Assembly (NCBI RefSeq): GCF_023369855.1
Contig: NZ_JAMBPP010000009.1
Coordinates: 62,001 to 126,000, forward strand
Source: Actinotalea alkalitolerans
GTDB lineage: Bacteria; Actinomycetota; Actinomycetes; Actinomycetales; Cellulomonadaceae
DNA length: 64,000 nt
Direction of reading: 5' to 3'
The position numbers and the translations under genes are program-made. This document shows positions 1 to 8,233 of this stretch, one piece after another. The notes under the pieces were generated by a model. That model saw only the letters and a program-made list of their open reading frames with translations, was not told where the DNA came from and made no database searches. Each line of letters opens with the position of its first letter. The stretch's first letter is position 1.

Positions 1-1
1 C

Positions 2-2242
2 AGGACGCCGGGCCTTCCGGCGGTCGCCAGTCGATCCGCCCGCCACGTCGCAGCCGCCTCGCCGCGTGCGTCGTCGCCCACCGTTGCCCTCCCCGCCGTC
101 CATCCGCTGGCGGTCGCCCAGCCCCTCTCCGTCCGGCGCCGGTCGGCCGCGACCGGCGTGACCAGGACGTTGCTGCGTGCCGTGGGCGTGCCCGTCCGGG
201 TCGCTGGCGTCCGGATCCCCGCGCCCACGGCTCCCCGGGCGGGGGCGACGGTGCAGACCCCTCGAGGCGCCACCGACCTCTCGACAGGTGGCCCGACGTC
301 ACCAGGCGAGCACCGTCACCTCCACCACGCGACGGGTCCGGTCGCGGTCGGCGCCGTCGCCGCACCCTCCACACCCTCCGCCCCCACCACCGTCCGACCG
401 CAGCCCGCTGCGGTCACCACCGCCATACCGGCAGGGCACGGCGCCCCCGCACCCGCCGAACCCACGCTCCCCGCCCCGGGAGGGCGACGCGCAGTGCAGG
501 TCCCTGGTCGTCGCCTGTCGCACCACCCCACCGGGCGTCGGCAGTCTCCCGCCGACCAGCTGGCCGTGCGTCGCTACAGCGGTCTGGCACTCTCCGCAGC
601 CCCACTGCCCTCGCGCCGTGCCGACGCTCGGCCGCCGGGCACGACCGGCGCCCCGTCGACGACGACCATCCCGCACACCGTCCGTCGGAGCATGCGCGCG
701 GCGTCCGCAGCGGCACGGCCCGCCGCAGCGACCGGGGCGCTCCTCGTGCGCGCGATGCCCGCGGGTCACCTCGCGCGCGCGATGCCCGCGGGTCAGCTCG
801 AGCGTGCGGCTCCCGCCGGTCACGGCCCGCTCCCGTCCGCTCACCGCGGGTTGCTCCCTGGCCACCAGGTGCTCGTGGCGCGCCCGATGCGAGTGGCACG
901 CGGAGCTGTGACCTTGAGCCCCGCCGGACCGACAGGTTCGGGGACCGCGACCCGAACCCCGTCCGGCGCATCGGCGCAGGCCTCGACGACTGCAGCACGG
1001 CCGTCCGCAGCAGCAGCACGGTTCGCAGCGGGCCGGCCCTCCACTACCGCGCACGGGCCGGACTCCACCGGCCGGGCGTCTCACGTGAGGCGTCCCCGCC
1101 CGGCACCGGTCCGCCGGCTCACGCTCGGCGCCGCGGTCGAGGACCCGCAGGACAGGTGGCCCCTGGGCATCGCACCTGCCGCACGCCCGGCCTCGACCCG
1201 ACCCCACCCCGGCAGGCCGGCACCCACCGCCGCGGCCGCCGGCTCCGCGCGACCCGGTGCGGTCCGACGCAGCTCCGTACGTCCCTCGGAGATCGCCGCG
1301 ACGAGCGGCACCGCAGGGCGGCCCGGCACCCCCGGATCGTCCGGGTCGCCGACGTGGTCCGGGTCGCCGACGTGGTCCGGGTCGCCGACGTGGTCCGGGT
1401 CGCCGACGCGGTCCGGTCCGCCCACGCGCCCCGGGTCCCCCACGCCCTCCGCCTCGGTCGGAGCGTCCCGTGCGCCGCAGCCGACCGCGACGGCCTCCCT
1501 GCCTGCAGCCGGTCCCCGGTCGACGGCCGCCCCACGGTCGACGACCACCTCCTGGCTCCTCGGCTCCGCGTCCACGCAGGTCCGTAGGTCACCCGGTCGA
1601 CCGTGGGCCGTGCCAGGTCTGGTCCGTGGCCTGACCCCACCAGCCGGCCCCACCAGCACCTCGGGGGCAGGCTCGCTCGCCGGCTCCCCGCACGCCGGTC
1701 CCCCGCTCGGCGGATCGCCGCTCCCCGGGTCGTCGACAGGCGACGCGCGACGGACCTGGTCCGCCTCGGGTGACCGGGCGGTCCTGCCACCCCGGTCCGC
1801 AGCGATCCCTCGGTCGCGGACAGCCCCGGCGCAGGGCCTCCGACCGGGCGAGGACCCCCGACCTGTGGTCCGTCGCTACACCACGCCATCCGGCCCGTCC
1901 TCGGGCACGCCGGCCGCAGCCCTTCCCCCGACCATGCGCGCCCTGCTCGCGGCGGAGGCCTCAGGCGCCCTGGGTGCTGCGAGCCCTGGGGCCACCCGGT
2001 CCACGACCGTCCGCCCTCCTGGCTCCATCCACCTGGAAAGTCCCACCATGAACCCAGCCGCCCCTGACGCGCCCGCGAGCCCGTTCTCGATGCGCGGGCA
2101 CGACGCGCCTGCGCCCGCTGCCGCCTGGCAGCCGTCGGGCGAGGTCCTGGACCTCATCACCGAACGGGTCGTCGAACGCCTCGAGGACCGCGTCGTCGAG
2201 GAGATCGAGCGCCGTGGCCGCCATGTCCGTGGGGTGTTCTGA
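2..2242 (+). CDS. Pro/Ala/Arg-rich CIS-locus protein with short helical C-terminus (5' end outside window)
   Basis: The frame is open from the first bases of the window, so the true start lies upstream; GTG 158 is only the first in-window candidate. Third-position G+C stays high throughout, which supports real coding. The body is low-complexity Pro/Ala/Ser/Thr/Arg sequence with two tandem repeats. Only the last ~40 residues look folded: an amphipathic helix (LITERVVERLEDRVVEEIERR) ending in GVF. The stop overlaps the ATG of the tube/LysM gene, so it is translationally coupled to the baseplate genes. The short Afp6/Pvc6 proteins sit at this place in Afp/PVC loci, so the tail may be their equivalent fused to a disordered domain (inference from position only). 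An internal ATG at 2048, preceded by GGAAAG seven bases upstream, could also make a free 64-residue protein. Function unknown. Confidence 0.7.
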   Translation, partial: RTPGLPAVASRSARHVAAASPRASSPTVALPAVHPLAVAQPLSVRRRSAATGVTRTLLRAVGVPVRVAGVRIPAPTAPRAGATVQTPRGATDLSTGGPTSPGEHRHLHHATGPVAVGAVAAPSTPSAPTTVRPQPAAVTTAIPAGHGAPAPAEPTLPAPGGRRAVQVPGRRLSHHPTGRRQSPADQLAVRRYSGLALSAAPLPSRRADARPPGTTGAPSTTTIPHTVRRSMRAASAAARPAAATGALLVRAMPAGHLARAMPAGQLERAAPAGHGPLPSAHRGLLPGHQVLVARPMRVARGAVTLSPAGPTGSGTATRTPSGASAQASTTAARPSAAAARFAAGRPSTTAHGPDSTGRASHVRRPRPAPVRRLTLGAAVEDPQDRWPLGIAPAARPASTRPHPGRPAPTAAAAGSARPGAVRRSSVRPSEIAATSGTAGRPGTPGSSGSPTWSGSPTWSGSPTWSGSPTRSGPPTRPGSPTPSASVGASRAPQPTATASLPAAGPRSTAAPRSTTTSWLLGSASTQVRRSPGRPWAVPGLVRGLTPPAGPTSTSGAGSLAGSPHAGPPLGGSPLPGSSTGDARRTWSASGDRAVLPPRSAAIPRSRTAPAQGLRPGEDPRPVVRRYTTPSGPSSGTPAAALPPTMRALLAAEASGALGAASPGATRSTTVRPPGSIHLESPTMNPAAPDAPASPFSMRGHDAPAPAAAWQPSGEVLDLITERVVERLEDRVVEEIERRGRHVRGVF
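751..822 (+). repeat. 27-base in-frame repeat, three copies
   Basis: Copies begin at 751, 778 and 805. The first two share an identical 18-base core; the third matches it at about 13 of 18 positions. In the Pro-rich protein they encode RAMPAGHLA, RAMPAGQLE and RAAPAGHGP. The period is a multiple of three, so copy number can change without breaking the frame. Confidence 0.75.
1339..1410 (+). repeat. 18-base tandem repeat, four near-perfect copies
   Basis: The unit gtccgggtcgccgacgtg occurs at 1339, 1357 and 1375 exactly and at 1393 with one mismatch, then decays. It encodes a six-residue Ser-Gly-Ser-Pro-Thr-Trp repeat in the Pro-rich protein. Such exact in-frame arrays are prone to slipped-strand copy-number change. 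Confidence 0.85.
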
Positions 2243-2898
2243 TGCCGGCGACCGAGAAGGCGTTCCTCGAGATCGAGAGCGGCGAGCGGCTGCCGTGCCT
2301 GTTCAACCCCGCGCAGCTGGCGATCAGCCGGAGCAACACCTGGGCGGGGGATGCGATGCCCGGCCGTGGCGTTCCCCAGCTGCGATACACAGGTGCCCAG
2401 TCGGGCACGCTGTCCCTCGAGCTCTTCTTCGACACGACCAACGCCGGTGTCCCGGTCACGCGGTACACCGGGAAGATCCTGGCCCTCATGGACGTCGACC
2501 CGTCCCTGCCCGGCGCCAACGAGGCGACCAACAACGTGCGGCCTCCCTACGTCACCTTCCACTGGGGCGACCTGCACTCCTTCAAGGCCGTGGTCGCACA
2601 GCTCGACCTGACGTTCACCTACTTCTCCTCCACGGGCATCCCGCTGCGCGCCACCCTCGCGCTCACGCTCAAGCAGTACGAGCCGTCCAAGGCCTTCGGC
2701 CCGCAGAACCCCACGTCGGGGACACCGAGCCCGCACCGGGTGCACCGGGTCCAGTCCGGGGAGACCCTCGACCGCATCGCCGCGCGGTACTACGGCGACT
2801 CGACCCGCTGGCGCAGCCTGGCGTCCGCGAACTCCATCGACGACCCGCTCGCCCTACGCCCTGGGGCGCTCATCTCGATACCGAGGATGGACACGTGA
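2242..2898 (+). CDS. CIS tube/baseplate hub protein with C-terminal LysM domain (Afp7/Pvc7-like)
   Basis: 218 aa. Residues 1-150 match the contractile-injection-system tube protein family (EKAFLEI start, CLFNPAQLAISRSNTW, the strand-rich FFDTTNAG region). Residues ~165-215 form a LysM domain (HRVQSGETLDRIAARYYGD, ending LRPGALISIP). In phage T4 the related gp53 and in Afp/PVC Afp7/Pvc7 act at the baseplate, joining the tube to the spike; that role is assigned here by family and by gene order. The ATG overlaps the previous stop (TGATG), and the stop overlaps the next gene's GTG, so it is translated as part of the baseplate operon. No signal peptide or membrane segment, consistent with a particle component assembled in the cytoplasm. 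Confidence 0.9.
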   Translation: MPATEKAFLEIESGERLPCLFNPAQLAISRSNTWAGDAMPGRGVPQLRYTGAQSGTLSLELFFDTTNAGVPVTRYTGKILALMDVDPSLPGANEATNNVRPPYVTFHWGDLHSFKAVVAQLDLTFTYFSSTGIPLRATLALTLKQYEPSKAFGPQNPTSGTPSPHRVHRVQSGETLDRIAARYYGDSTRWRSLASANSIDDPLALRPGALISIPRMDT

Positions 2899-4706
2899 GC
2901 GCGACCGCCGCGCCGCCGGCCACGGACGGCATGGCGCTCGCGCCCGTCGTGACGGTCGACGGCATGCTCCTTCCCGCCCCCTGGGCCGACGCGCTCGTCG
3001 AGCTGCGCGTCCGGCGCGCGGTGCGCACCATCGGTCGATGCACGTTGCGCTTCTCCGACCACGGCTACACGCTGGCGAAGCAGAGCAGGCTCACGCTCGG
3101 GGCGCAGGTCAAGGTCGAGGCGAAGGCAACCGTCTCCAGGAGCCCGCAGGTCCTCCTCTTCACCGGTCAGGTCACCTCGTCGGGCATCGAGCAACGCGAC
3201 GGAGGACCGCCCGAGCACGTCGCGGTCGTCGAGGACAAGGCCTACGCGCTGAGCCGAGCGAGCCGTGCCGCGACCTTCCTCCAGATGACCACCTCGGACA
3301 TCCTGACCAAGGTGGTGACCCGCTGCGGGCTCAAGGCCGATATCGCCCACCACCCCACCCTGCTCGACTACGCGCTGCAGACCGACAGCGACCTCCACTT
3401 CGTCGACGAGCTCACCCGTCGCGTCGGCTACGACTGGGAGGTGGTCGACGGGACCTTCCACGCCTGGGAGTCCCTCAACGGCTCCGCGATGCGAGGGCAG
3501 GGCATCGGACCGACCGTGACGCTGACCCTCGGTGAGACGCTCCGGGAGATCTCGGCGAAGGTCTTCGGCGACGCACCGACGTCGGTGACGGTGCGCGGCT
3601 GGGACATGATGGCCAAGGAGGCCATGGAGGCCCGGGTCGCCCTGCGGCGGGACGGGCACCCCAAGGGCCTGACGACCCTCATGGGCGACGTGCCCGGGGA
3701 TGTCGCCCCCCGACTCTCCACCACGGTCGGCGCGCTCGACCCCACCGACGCCCAGGTGATGGCCTCGGCCCAGGTCCAGTCGGTGGGCATGGTTCTCGCG
3801 CGAGGTCGCAGCGCCGTCACCCCGACGCTGCGCCCCGGGGTGATGGTCGACGTGCACGGCGCCGGGCCGGCAACCGGTGCGTACTACGTGCAGGAGGTCG
3901 AGCACCTCTACCGGCAGAGCGGGTTCCACACCCACTTCGTCGCCGGTGACCGACCCCCGACCCACCTCGGCGAGGCCGCCGGAGACCGGTCCGGCCCGAC
4001 GTCGAGCTTCACCCACACCGGTCTGGTCGTGGGCATCGTCACCGAGATCAAGGAGGACCCCCAGGGCATCGGCCGGGTCAAGGTCTCCTTCCCGGGCCTG
4101 GCGAGCACGGTCGAGTCCGAGTGGGCACGGGTCGCAGCGGTGGGTGGTGGCGCCGACCGAGGCATGGTCATCCTCCCCGAGATCGGCGACGAGGTCCTGG
4201 TCGGCTTCGAGGGAGCCGACGTCCGACGCCCGGTGGTCCTGGGCGGGCTCTTCGGCGGGAAGAACAAGCCACCCGCCGAGATGCAGCGCGACGGCAAGGT
4301 CCAGAACCGGCGACTCACCTCCCGGCTCGGCCACGTCGTAGAGCTCGGTGACGGCGCCCAGGACAAGGAGCAGCACATCCGTCTGGCCCTCGCCGGGGAG
4401 CAGGTCAGCCTGCGTCTGGGCAAGGACCGCGCCGACCTCGCCCTCCCGGAGGGCGTCCCGCTGAAGATCGCCTCGGGCAGCTCGTCGATCACCATGGACG
4501 GCAAGGGCGGGATCGTCCTCGAGGGCAGCACGATCGCCTTCAAGGCGCAGCAGAAGATCCTCCTCGAGGCGCCCGAGGTGACCGCCAAGGCCCAGTCCAA
4601 GGTCGCCCTGTCCGGGGCCATGGTGGACATCAAGGCCTCGGCGACGGTCGCCGTGGAAGGCTCGGCCCAGACCACGATCAAGGGCGGGATGGTGCAGATC
4701 AACTGA
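2895..4706 (+). CDS. VgrG/gp5-gp27-like spike protein (Afp8-like)
   Basis: 603 aa from the GTG that overlaps the upstream stop; the open frame extends further 5' but that part lies inside the LysM gene. Residues ~15-370 are a phage protein D/gp27-like trimer ring. Residues ~372-460 are a gp5-type OB fold, recognisable from LVVGIVTEIKEDPQGIGRVK, the EIGDEVLVGFE stretch and VVLGGLFGG. The rest is a short repetitive beta tail (TMDGKGGIVLEG, AQQKILLEAPEV) like the gp5 needle. No extra C-terminal effector domain is visible, so this is a structural spike, not an evolved VgrG. It should sit below the hub and carry the PAAR-like tip, which here is encoded on the other strand at 20274-20663. The next gene starts on its stop codon. 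Confidence 0.93.
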   Translation: MSATAAPPATDGMALAPVVTVDGMLLPAPWADALVELRVRRAVRTIGRCTLRFSDHGYTLAKQSRLTLGAQVKVEAKATVSRSPQVLLFTGQVTSSGIEQRDGGPPEHVAVVEDKAYALSRASRAATFLQMTTSDILTKVVTRCGLKADIAHHPTLLDYALQTDSDLHFVDELTRRVGYDWEVVDGTFHAWESLNGSAMRGQGIGPTVTLTLGETLREISAKVFGDAPTSVTVRGWDMMAKEAMEARVALRRDGHPKGLTTLMGDVPGDVAPRLSTTVGALDPTDAQVMASAQVQSVGMVLARGRSAVTPTLRPGVMVDVHGAGPATGAYYVQEVEHLYRQSGFHTHFVAGDRPPTHLGEAAGDRSGPTSSFTHTGLVVGIVTEIKEDPQGIGRVKVSFPGLASTVESEWARVAAVGGGADRGMVILPEIGDEVLVGFEGADVRRPVVLGGLFGGKNKPPAEMQRDGKVQNRRLTSRLGHVVELGDGAQDKEQHIRLALAGEQVSLRLGKDRADLALPEGVPLKIASGSSSITMDGKGGIVLEGSTIAFKAQQKILLEAPEVTAKAQSKVALSGAMVDIKASATVAVEGSAQTTIKGGMVQIN

Positions 4707-5149
4707 TGGACGCCCACCACCCCCGGATGCTCGCCGGGACTGCGGGCCCCGACGCCTCGTTCATCGGGCGCGGGTTCAGCTGGCCGCTCGAGGTCGACCA
4801 CCGCGGGGCGATCCGGCTGACCGACGGAGCCGAGGACCTCGACCGCTCGATCCGCGTCGTGCTGCTCACCGCCCCCGGCGAACGACTGATGCGCCCGCAG
4901 TTCGGCTGCCGCATCTGGGACCTGCTGTTCGAGCCGGTCAACGCCAACCTGATCGGCCTGATCTCCGAGGCGGTCCGTGACGCCCTGGCCCAGTGGGAGC
5001 CACGGGTCGAGGTCCTGGACGTGCTGCCCGCCCAGGACGACGACGACTCGGGCCTGGTCCGCATCTCGATCACCTATCTCGTCAAGGCGACCAACGACCG
5101 CCGCAACCTCGTGTACCCCTTCTACGTGATCCCGCGTGAGGACAGCTGA
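4706..5149 (+). CDS. gp25/GPW baseplate wedge protein (Afp9-like)
   Basis: 147 aa. The family signature is clear: GFSWPLEV near residue 17, DGAEDLDRSIRVVLLTAPGERLMRPQFGC, then the conserved Glu-Pro-Arg in WEPRVEVLDV that in gp25 proteins binds the inner sheath/wedge. Gp25 proteins nucleate the first sheath disk in T4, T6SS and CIS particles. The ATG overlaps the spike gene's stop and its own stop overlaps the next ATG, so stoichiometry is probably set by coupled translation. Cytoplasmic, no membrane segments. The call is firm; only the exact contact partners are inferred from homologous systems. Confidence 0.94.
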   Translation: MDAHHPRMLAGTAGPDASFIGRGFSWPLEVDHRGAIRLTDGAEDLDRSIRVVLLTAPGERLMRPQFGCRIWDLLFEPVNANLIGLISEAVRDALAQWEPRVEVLDVLPAQDDDDSGLVRISITYLVKATNDRRNLVYPFYVIPREDS

Positions 5150-7095
5150 TGTCGATCCCCCCACCCAACCTCGACGACCGGTCCTTCCAGGACATCGTCG
5201 ACGAGACCAAGCGCATGATCCCGCGGTTCACCCCGGAATGGACCAACCACAACGTCTCGGACCCGGGCGTCGCGCTCATCGAGCTCTTCGCCTGGATGAG
5301 CGAGATGGTGCTGTTCCGGGTCAACCAGGTCCCCGAGAAGCTCTACGTGCACTTCCTCAACCTGGCCGGGATCGAGCTGTTCCCACCGACGGTGGCCCAC
5401 GCCGACGTGACGTTCTGGTTGACCGCACCTGCCACCCAGCCCGTCGGCGTCCCCGTCGGAACCGAGGTCACGACCTCGACCGCAGCGACCGACCCGGTGA
5501 TCTTCTCGACCGTGCGAGAGGCCGTCGCAGCACCACCCCGGATGCGAGCGGCGCACACGACGCGTGCCCGCGAGGAGCAGGTCGTGGACGGCTGGGACGA
5601 CCTGACCTACCTCGGCAGCTCCCTGACCTGCTTCACCTCTGAGCCCGTGCAGGCCGGTGACGCGCTCGCCCTGGGCTTCGCGGACTCCCTCGCGGGACTC
5701 GCGCTGCGGCTGACCGTGGAGGCGACCGCGGAGGGCATCGGCGTCGACCCGGCCGACCCCCCGCTCGCCTGGGAGGTCTGGACCGGTGAGGCGTGGACCG
5801 CCGTGGAGGTGCGGAGCGACAGCACCGGTGGGCTGAACCGCAACGGCGAGATCGTCCTGCTCGTCCCGCAGGCGCACGAGCCGCTCACCCTGGGTGGGAC
5901 GGTGGCCCACTGGCTGCGCGTACGTCTCGTGCACCCCGCACCGGGCCAGCCCACCTACAACGCCTCGCCCCGGATCGCGGCGCTGCGCGCCGACGTCGTG
6001 GGGGTCACGGTGCCGGCCGAGCACGCGACGAGCACCGGTCAGGAGAACCTGGGCCGCTCGACCGGCGTGCCTGCCCAGCAGTTCCGTGTCGGCTCGGTCC
6101 CGGTAGCCGCCCGCCGCGAGGACGAACGGGTCCGCGTCGTGGTCGGCGAGGTGGTCACCGACTGGACCGAGGTCGGCGACTTCTCGCTGTCCGGCCCGAC
6201 CGACCTGCACGTGGTCTGGGAGTCGACCACCGGCACCGTGCGTTTCGGTCCCCGCATCCGCTACCCGGACGGCACGGTCCGCCAGCACGGTGCCGTGCCC
6301 CCCGACGGCGCTGTGGTCCAGGTGACCGGGTACCGCTACGGGGGTGGTGCTCGGGGCAACGTCGGAGCGCGGACCCTCAGCTCGCTGCGGTCGACGGTCC
6401 CGTTCGTCGGGGGCGTGGTGAACCTGCACCCCGCCGGTGGTGGCGTCGATGCCGAGACCGTCACCGAGGCCAAGGTGCGGGGTCCCCTGACGCTGCGCAC
6501 CGGGCAGCGTGCGGTCACGGCCGGCGACTTCGAGAGGCTCACCCGCGAGACCTCGGTCGAGGTCGCCCGGGCCAGGTGCCTCCCGGCGACGCAGACCCCC
6601 AACGGTGCCGTACGTGTGCTCGTCGTCCCCCAGCTGCGCACCGACCCGCGGACGCACCGCATCGACGACTTCGCCCTGTCCGAGCCGCTGCTGCGCTCGA
6701 TCAGCGACGTCCTGGACGCCCGCCGCACGGTCGGCGTGGCCGTCGAGGTCGGGACACCGTACTACCAGGGCGTGAGCGTGGCGGCACTGGTCAAGGCCCT
6801 GCCCGGGCGGCCCGCCGCGCTGGTGCGCCAGCGTGCGCTGGACGTCGTCGACCGCTACGTGAACCCGCTCACGGGTGGTCCCGACGGGACCGGCTGGCCG
6901 TTCGAGCACGAGATCAGCGCGGCAAGCATCGGCCAGCTCATCGAGGCCGTCGAGGGGGTCGAACGGGTCGAGGAGCTGTTGCTCTTCGAGTACGACCTGC
7001 GAACCGGCCGCCGGCTGGGCAGCGGCCGCGACGTGCTGCTGCCCGAGGCCCACACCCTGTTCCTGTCGGCCGAGCACCGGGTCGTGGTCCGGTGA
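5149..7095 (+). CDS. Baseplate J-family wedge protein (gp6/Afp11-like)
   Basis: 648 aa. The N-terminus (DRSFQDIVDETKRMIPRFTP, then NVSDPGVALIELFAWMSEM) is typical of the CIS gp6/Afp11 family, followed by the beta-rich middle and the baseplate-J core (VTEAKVRGPLTLRTGQRAVT, then FERLTRETSVEVARARC). These proteins form the iris ring of the baseplate that opens on triggering. It overlaps gp25 by one base pair of ATG/TGA. After its stop there is a 42-base spacer before the tail protein I gene, with a GAGGGGGG ribosome site at the end of the spacer. No transmembrane segment; a cytoplasmic structural protein. Confidence 0.93.
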   Translation: MSIPPPNLDDRSFQDIVDETKRMIPRFTPEWTNHNVSDPGVALIELFAWMSEMVLFRVNQVPEKLYVHFLNLAGIELFPPTVAHADVTFWLTAPATQPVGVPVGTEVTTSTAATDPVIFSTVREAVAAPPRMRAAHTTRAREEQVVDGWDDLTYLGSSLTCFTSEPVQAGDALALGFADSLAGLALRLTVEATAEGIGVDPADPPLAWEVWTGEAWTAVEVRSDSTGGLNRNGEIVLLVPQAHEPLTLGGTVAHWLRVRLVHPAPGQPTYNASPRIAALRADVVGVTVPAEHATSTGQENLGRSTGVPAQQFRVGSVPVAARREDERVRVVVGEVVTDWTEVGDFSLSGPTDLHVVWESTTGTVRFGPRIRYPDGTVRQHGAVPPDGAVVQVTGYRYGGGARGNVGARTLSSLRSTVPFVGGVVNLHPAGGGVDAETVTEAKVRGPLTLRTGQRAVTAGDFERLTRETSVEVARARCLPATQTPNGAVRVLVVPQLRTDPRTHRIDDFALSEPLLRSISDVLDARRTVGVAVEVGTPYYQGVSVAALVKALPGRPAALVRQRALDVVDRYVNPLTGGPDGTGWPFEHEISAASIGQLIEAVEGVERVEELLLFEYDLRTGRRLGSGRDVLLPEAHTLFLSAEHRVVVR

Positions 7096-7137
7096 CCCGC
7101 TCCGTCGCGCGCCTGCGCCCACCCGAGGGGGGCCGGC

Positions 7138-7683
7138 GTGCGCAGTGACCAGTGGATGCTCTCCCAGCTTCCGGTGGGGATGACCAGCGACGACTTCTTC
7201 ACACGCTTCGTGTCGATCTTCCAGGAGGAGGCCGGCACCCTCCTGGCCCATGCCGACAACCTCGAGCACCTGGTCGACCCGTCGCTCGCGCCGCCGCAGA
7301 TGGTGCGCTGGATCGCGACCTGGATCGGGTTGGCCGGCCTGGACCCCGGTCTCCCGGACGACTCCGCACGCAAGCTGGTCGCGACCGCGTCGAGCACCCT
7401 GGGGTGGCGCGGCACGAAGAGCGGCCTGACCGCGATCCTCGAGGCCTACAGCGGTGGACCCGTGCACGTCCAGGACGGCGGTGGGGTCTGGCGCGAGGGC
7501 GAGGCCCCCGCGGATCCCGCGTGGGTGGTCATGTCCGTCGCGTCGACAGGTGGCCTGACCGAGGAGGACTTCGTGGCCCTGCTGGCCGACCACGTACCCG
7601 CGCAGGTCCGTGCCGAGCTCTGGGTCGGTGACCGGCTCGTGTGGCCCCAGCCGTCGATCCGAGAGGTGGTGCCCGGTGACTGA
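7138..7683 (+). CDS. Phage tail protein I family baseplate protein (Afp12-region)
   Basis: 181 aa from a GTG with GAGGGGGG five bases ahead. It has the features of the short phage-tail domain family related to P2 gpI: SDQWMLSQLP at the N-terminus, FTRFVSIFQEEAGTLLAHAD, VRWIATWIGL and a Thr-Lys-Ser-Gly-Leu segment (WRGTKSGLTAILEAYSGG) shared with gpI-like wedge proteins. In P2 gpI partners with the J protein in the baseplate wedge, and the gene order J then I is kept here. It is far shorter than full Afp12/gp7 proteins, so it may supply only the wedge core. The last codons overlap the start of the zinc-ribbon membrane protein, linking the two. Confidence 0.85.
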   Translation: MRSDQWMLSQLPVGMTSDDFFTRFVSIFQEEAGTLLAHADNLEHLVDPSLAPPQMVRWIATWIGLAGLDPGLPDDSARKLVATASSTLGWRGTKSGLTAILEAYSGGPVHVQDGGGVWREGEAPADPAWVVMSVASTGGLTEEDFVALLADHVPAQVRAELWVGDRLVWPQPSIREVVPGD

Positions 7684-8182
7684 GCCCTGGACCGCGATGC
7701 CCGACGAGCCCCTGCGCGGCGGCACCGAGGACGACGGCCTGCAGGACACCATGACCAGCTGTCCGGAGTGCGGGACCACCTCCGTGGTCCGCCCCTCACG
7801 CCGCGACGCAGAGGACTTCTGCCCGGCCTGCGACTACCCGCTGTTCTGGGCCCGGAGCTACCCGGCCGCCACGGCGCCGGCGGGCGACTCCGACGACGCA
7901 CGACGTCGGGCACCGGGAGCCTCGGGGGCGACCCTGATCGCCACTGTCCCCTGCCCGAGCTGCTTCGAGCTGAACCTCCCCGGAGCCTGGCTGTGCATCC
8001 GATGCGATGGCAGCATGACGCCGCCGCCACCCCCGGTCCCCGCTCCGGTGCTGATGCCCGTGCTCGTCCCGGACCCGGTCACGGTCCGCGAGCCGACGCC
8101 TGCCGAGCGGTTCCCGTGGTGGTGGTTCGTCGCGATGGTGGTCGCCGTCGGGGGCTTCTGGGCCGTCAGCACCTTCCTCTGA
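7676..8182 (+). CDS. Double zinc-ribbon protein with C-terminal membrane anchor
   Basis: 168 aa from the GTG that overlaps the end of the tail I gene. Eight cysteines form two CxxC...CxxC ribbons: C29/C32 with C49/C52, and C93/C96 with C107/C110. A Pro-rich linker follows, then a single hydrophobic segment at ~147-167 that runs to the very C-terminus (WWWFVAMVVAVGG). With no signal peptide and the only membrane segment at the end, it should be a tail-anchored protein with its zinc ribbons in the cytoplasm. It is the last gene of the baseplate operon. No function is recognised; its place suggests a part that brings the baseplate to the inner face of the membrane, or a sensor. The fold call is good, the role is inference. 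Confidence 0.75.
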   Translation: MTEPWTAMPDEPLRGGTEDDGLQDTMTSCPECGTTSVVRPSRRDAEDFCPACDYPLFWARSYPAATAPAGDSDDARRRAPGASGATLIATVPCPSCFELNLPGAWLCIRCDGSMTPPPPPVPAPVLMPVLVPDPVTVREPTPAERFPWWWFVAMVVAVGGFWAVSTFL

Positions 8183-8185
8183 GCG

Positions 8186-8223
8186 GGACCCTGCGGCCGG
8201 CGCCCGCGGTGACGCAGCGGTCC
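8186..8223. terminator. Hairpin between convergent CIS operons
   Basis: GGACCCTGCG (8186-8195) pairs with CGCAG-C-GGTCC (8213-8223), giving a ten-pair stem with one bulged C and a GC-rich 17-base loop. It fills the 51-base gap between the zinc-ribbon gene and the 3' end of the giant minus-strand gene, so it could stop transcription from both sides. There is no T-run. Confidence 0.5.
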
Positions 8224-8233
8224 GCCTGAGGGG

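Noticed and set aside
1339-1410. CRISPR-like array
   Set aside because: The 18-base units are directly adjacent without spacers and are in frame within a coding region.
158-2242. GTG 158 as the start of the Pro-rich protein
   Set aside because: The same frame stays open with coding-like third positions back to base 2 and no ribosome site precedes 158, so the gene most likely begins outside the window.
7092-7148. Short frame from the GTG overlapping the baseplate-J stop
   Set aside because: It ends after about 18 codons; the tail I gene starts at 7138 in another frame with a good ribosome site.
1-8233. Integrated prophage
   Set aside because: No integrase, capsid, terminase or lysis gene is seen; tube/LysM, gp25, J, tail I, DUF4255 and PAAR-like genes without a head module point to an injection system.
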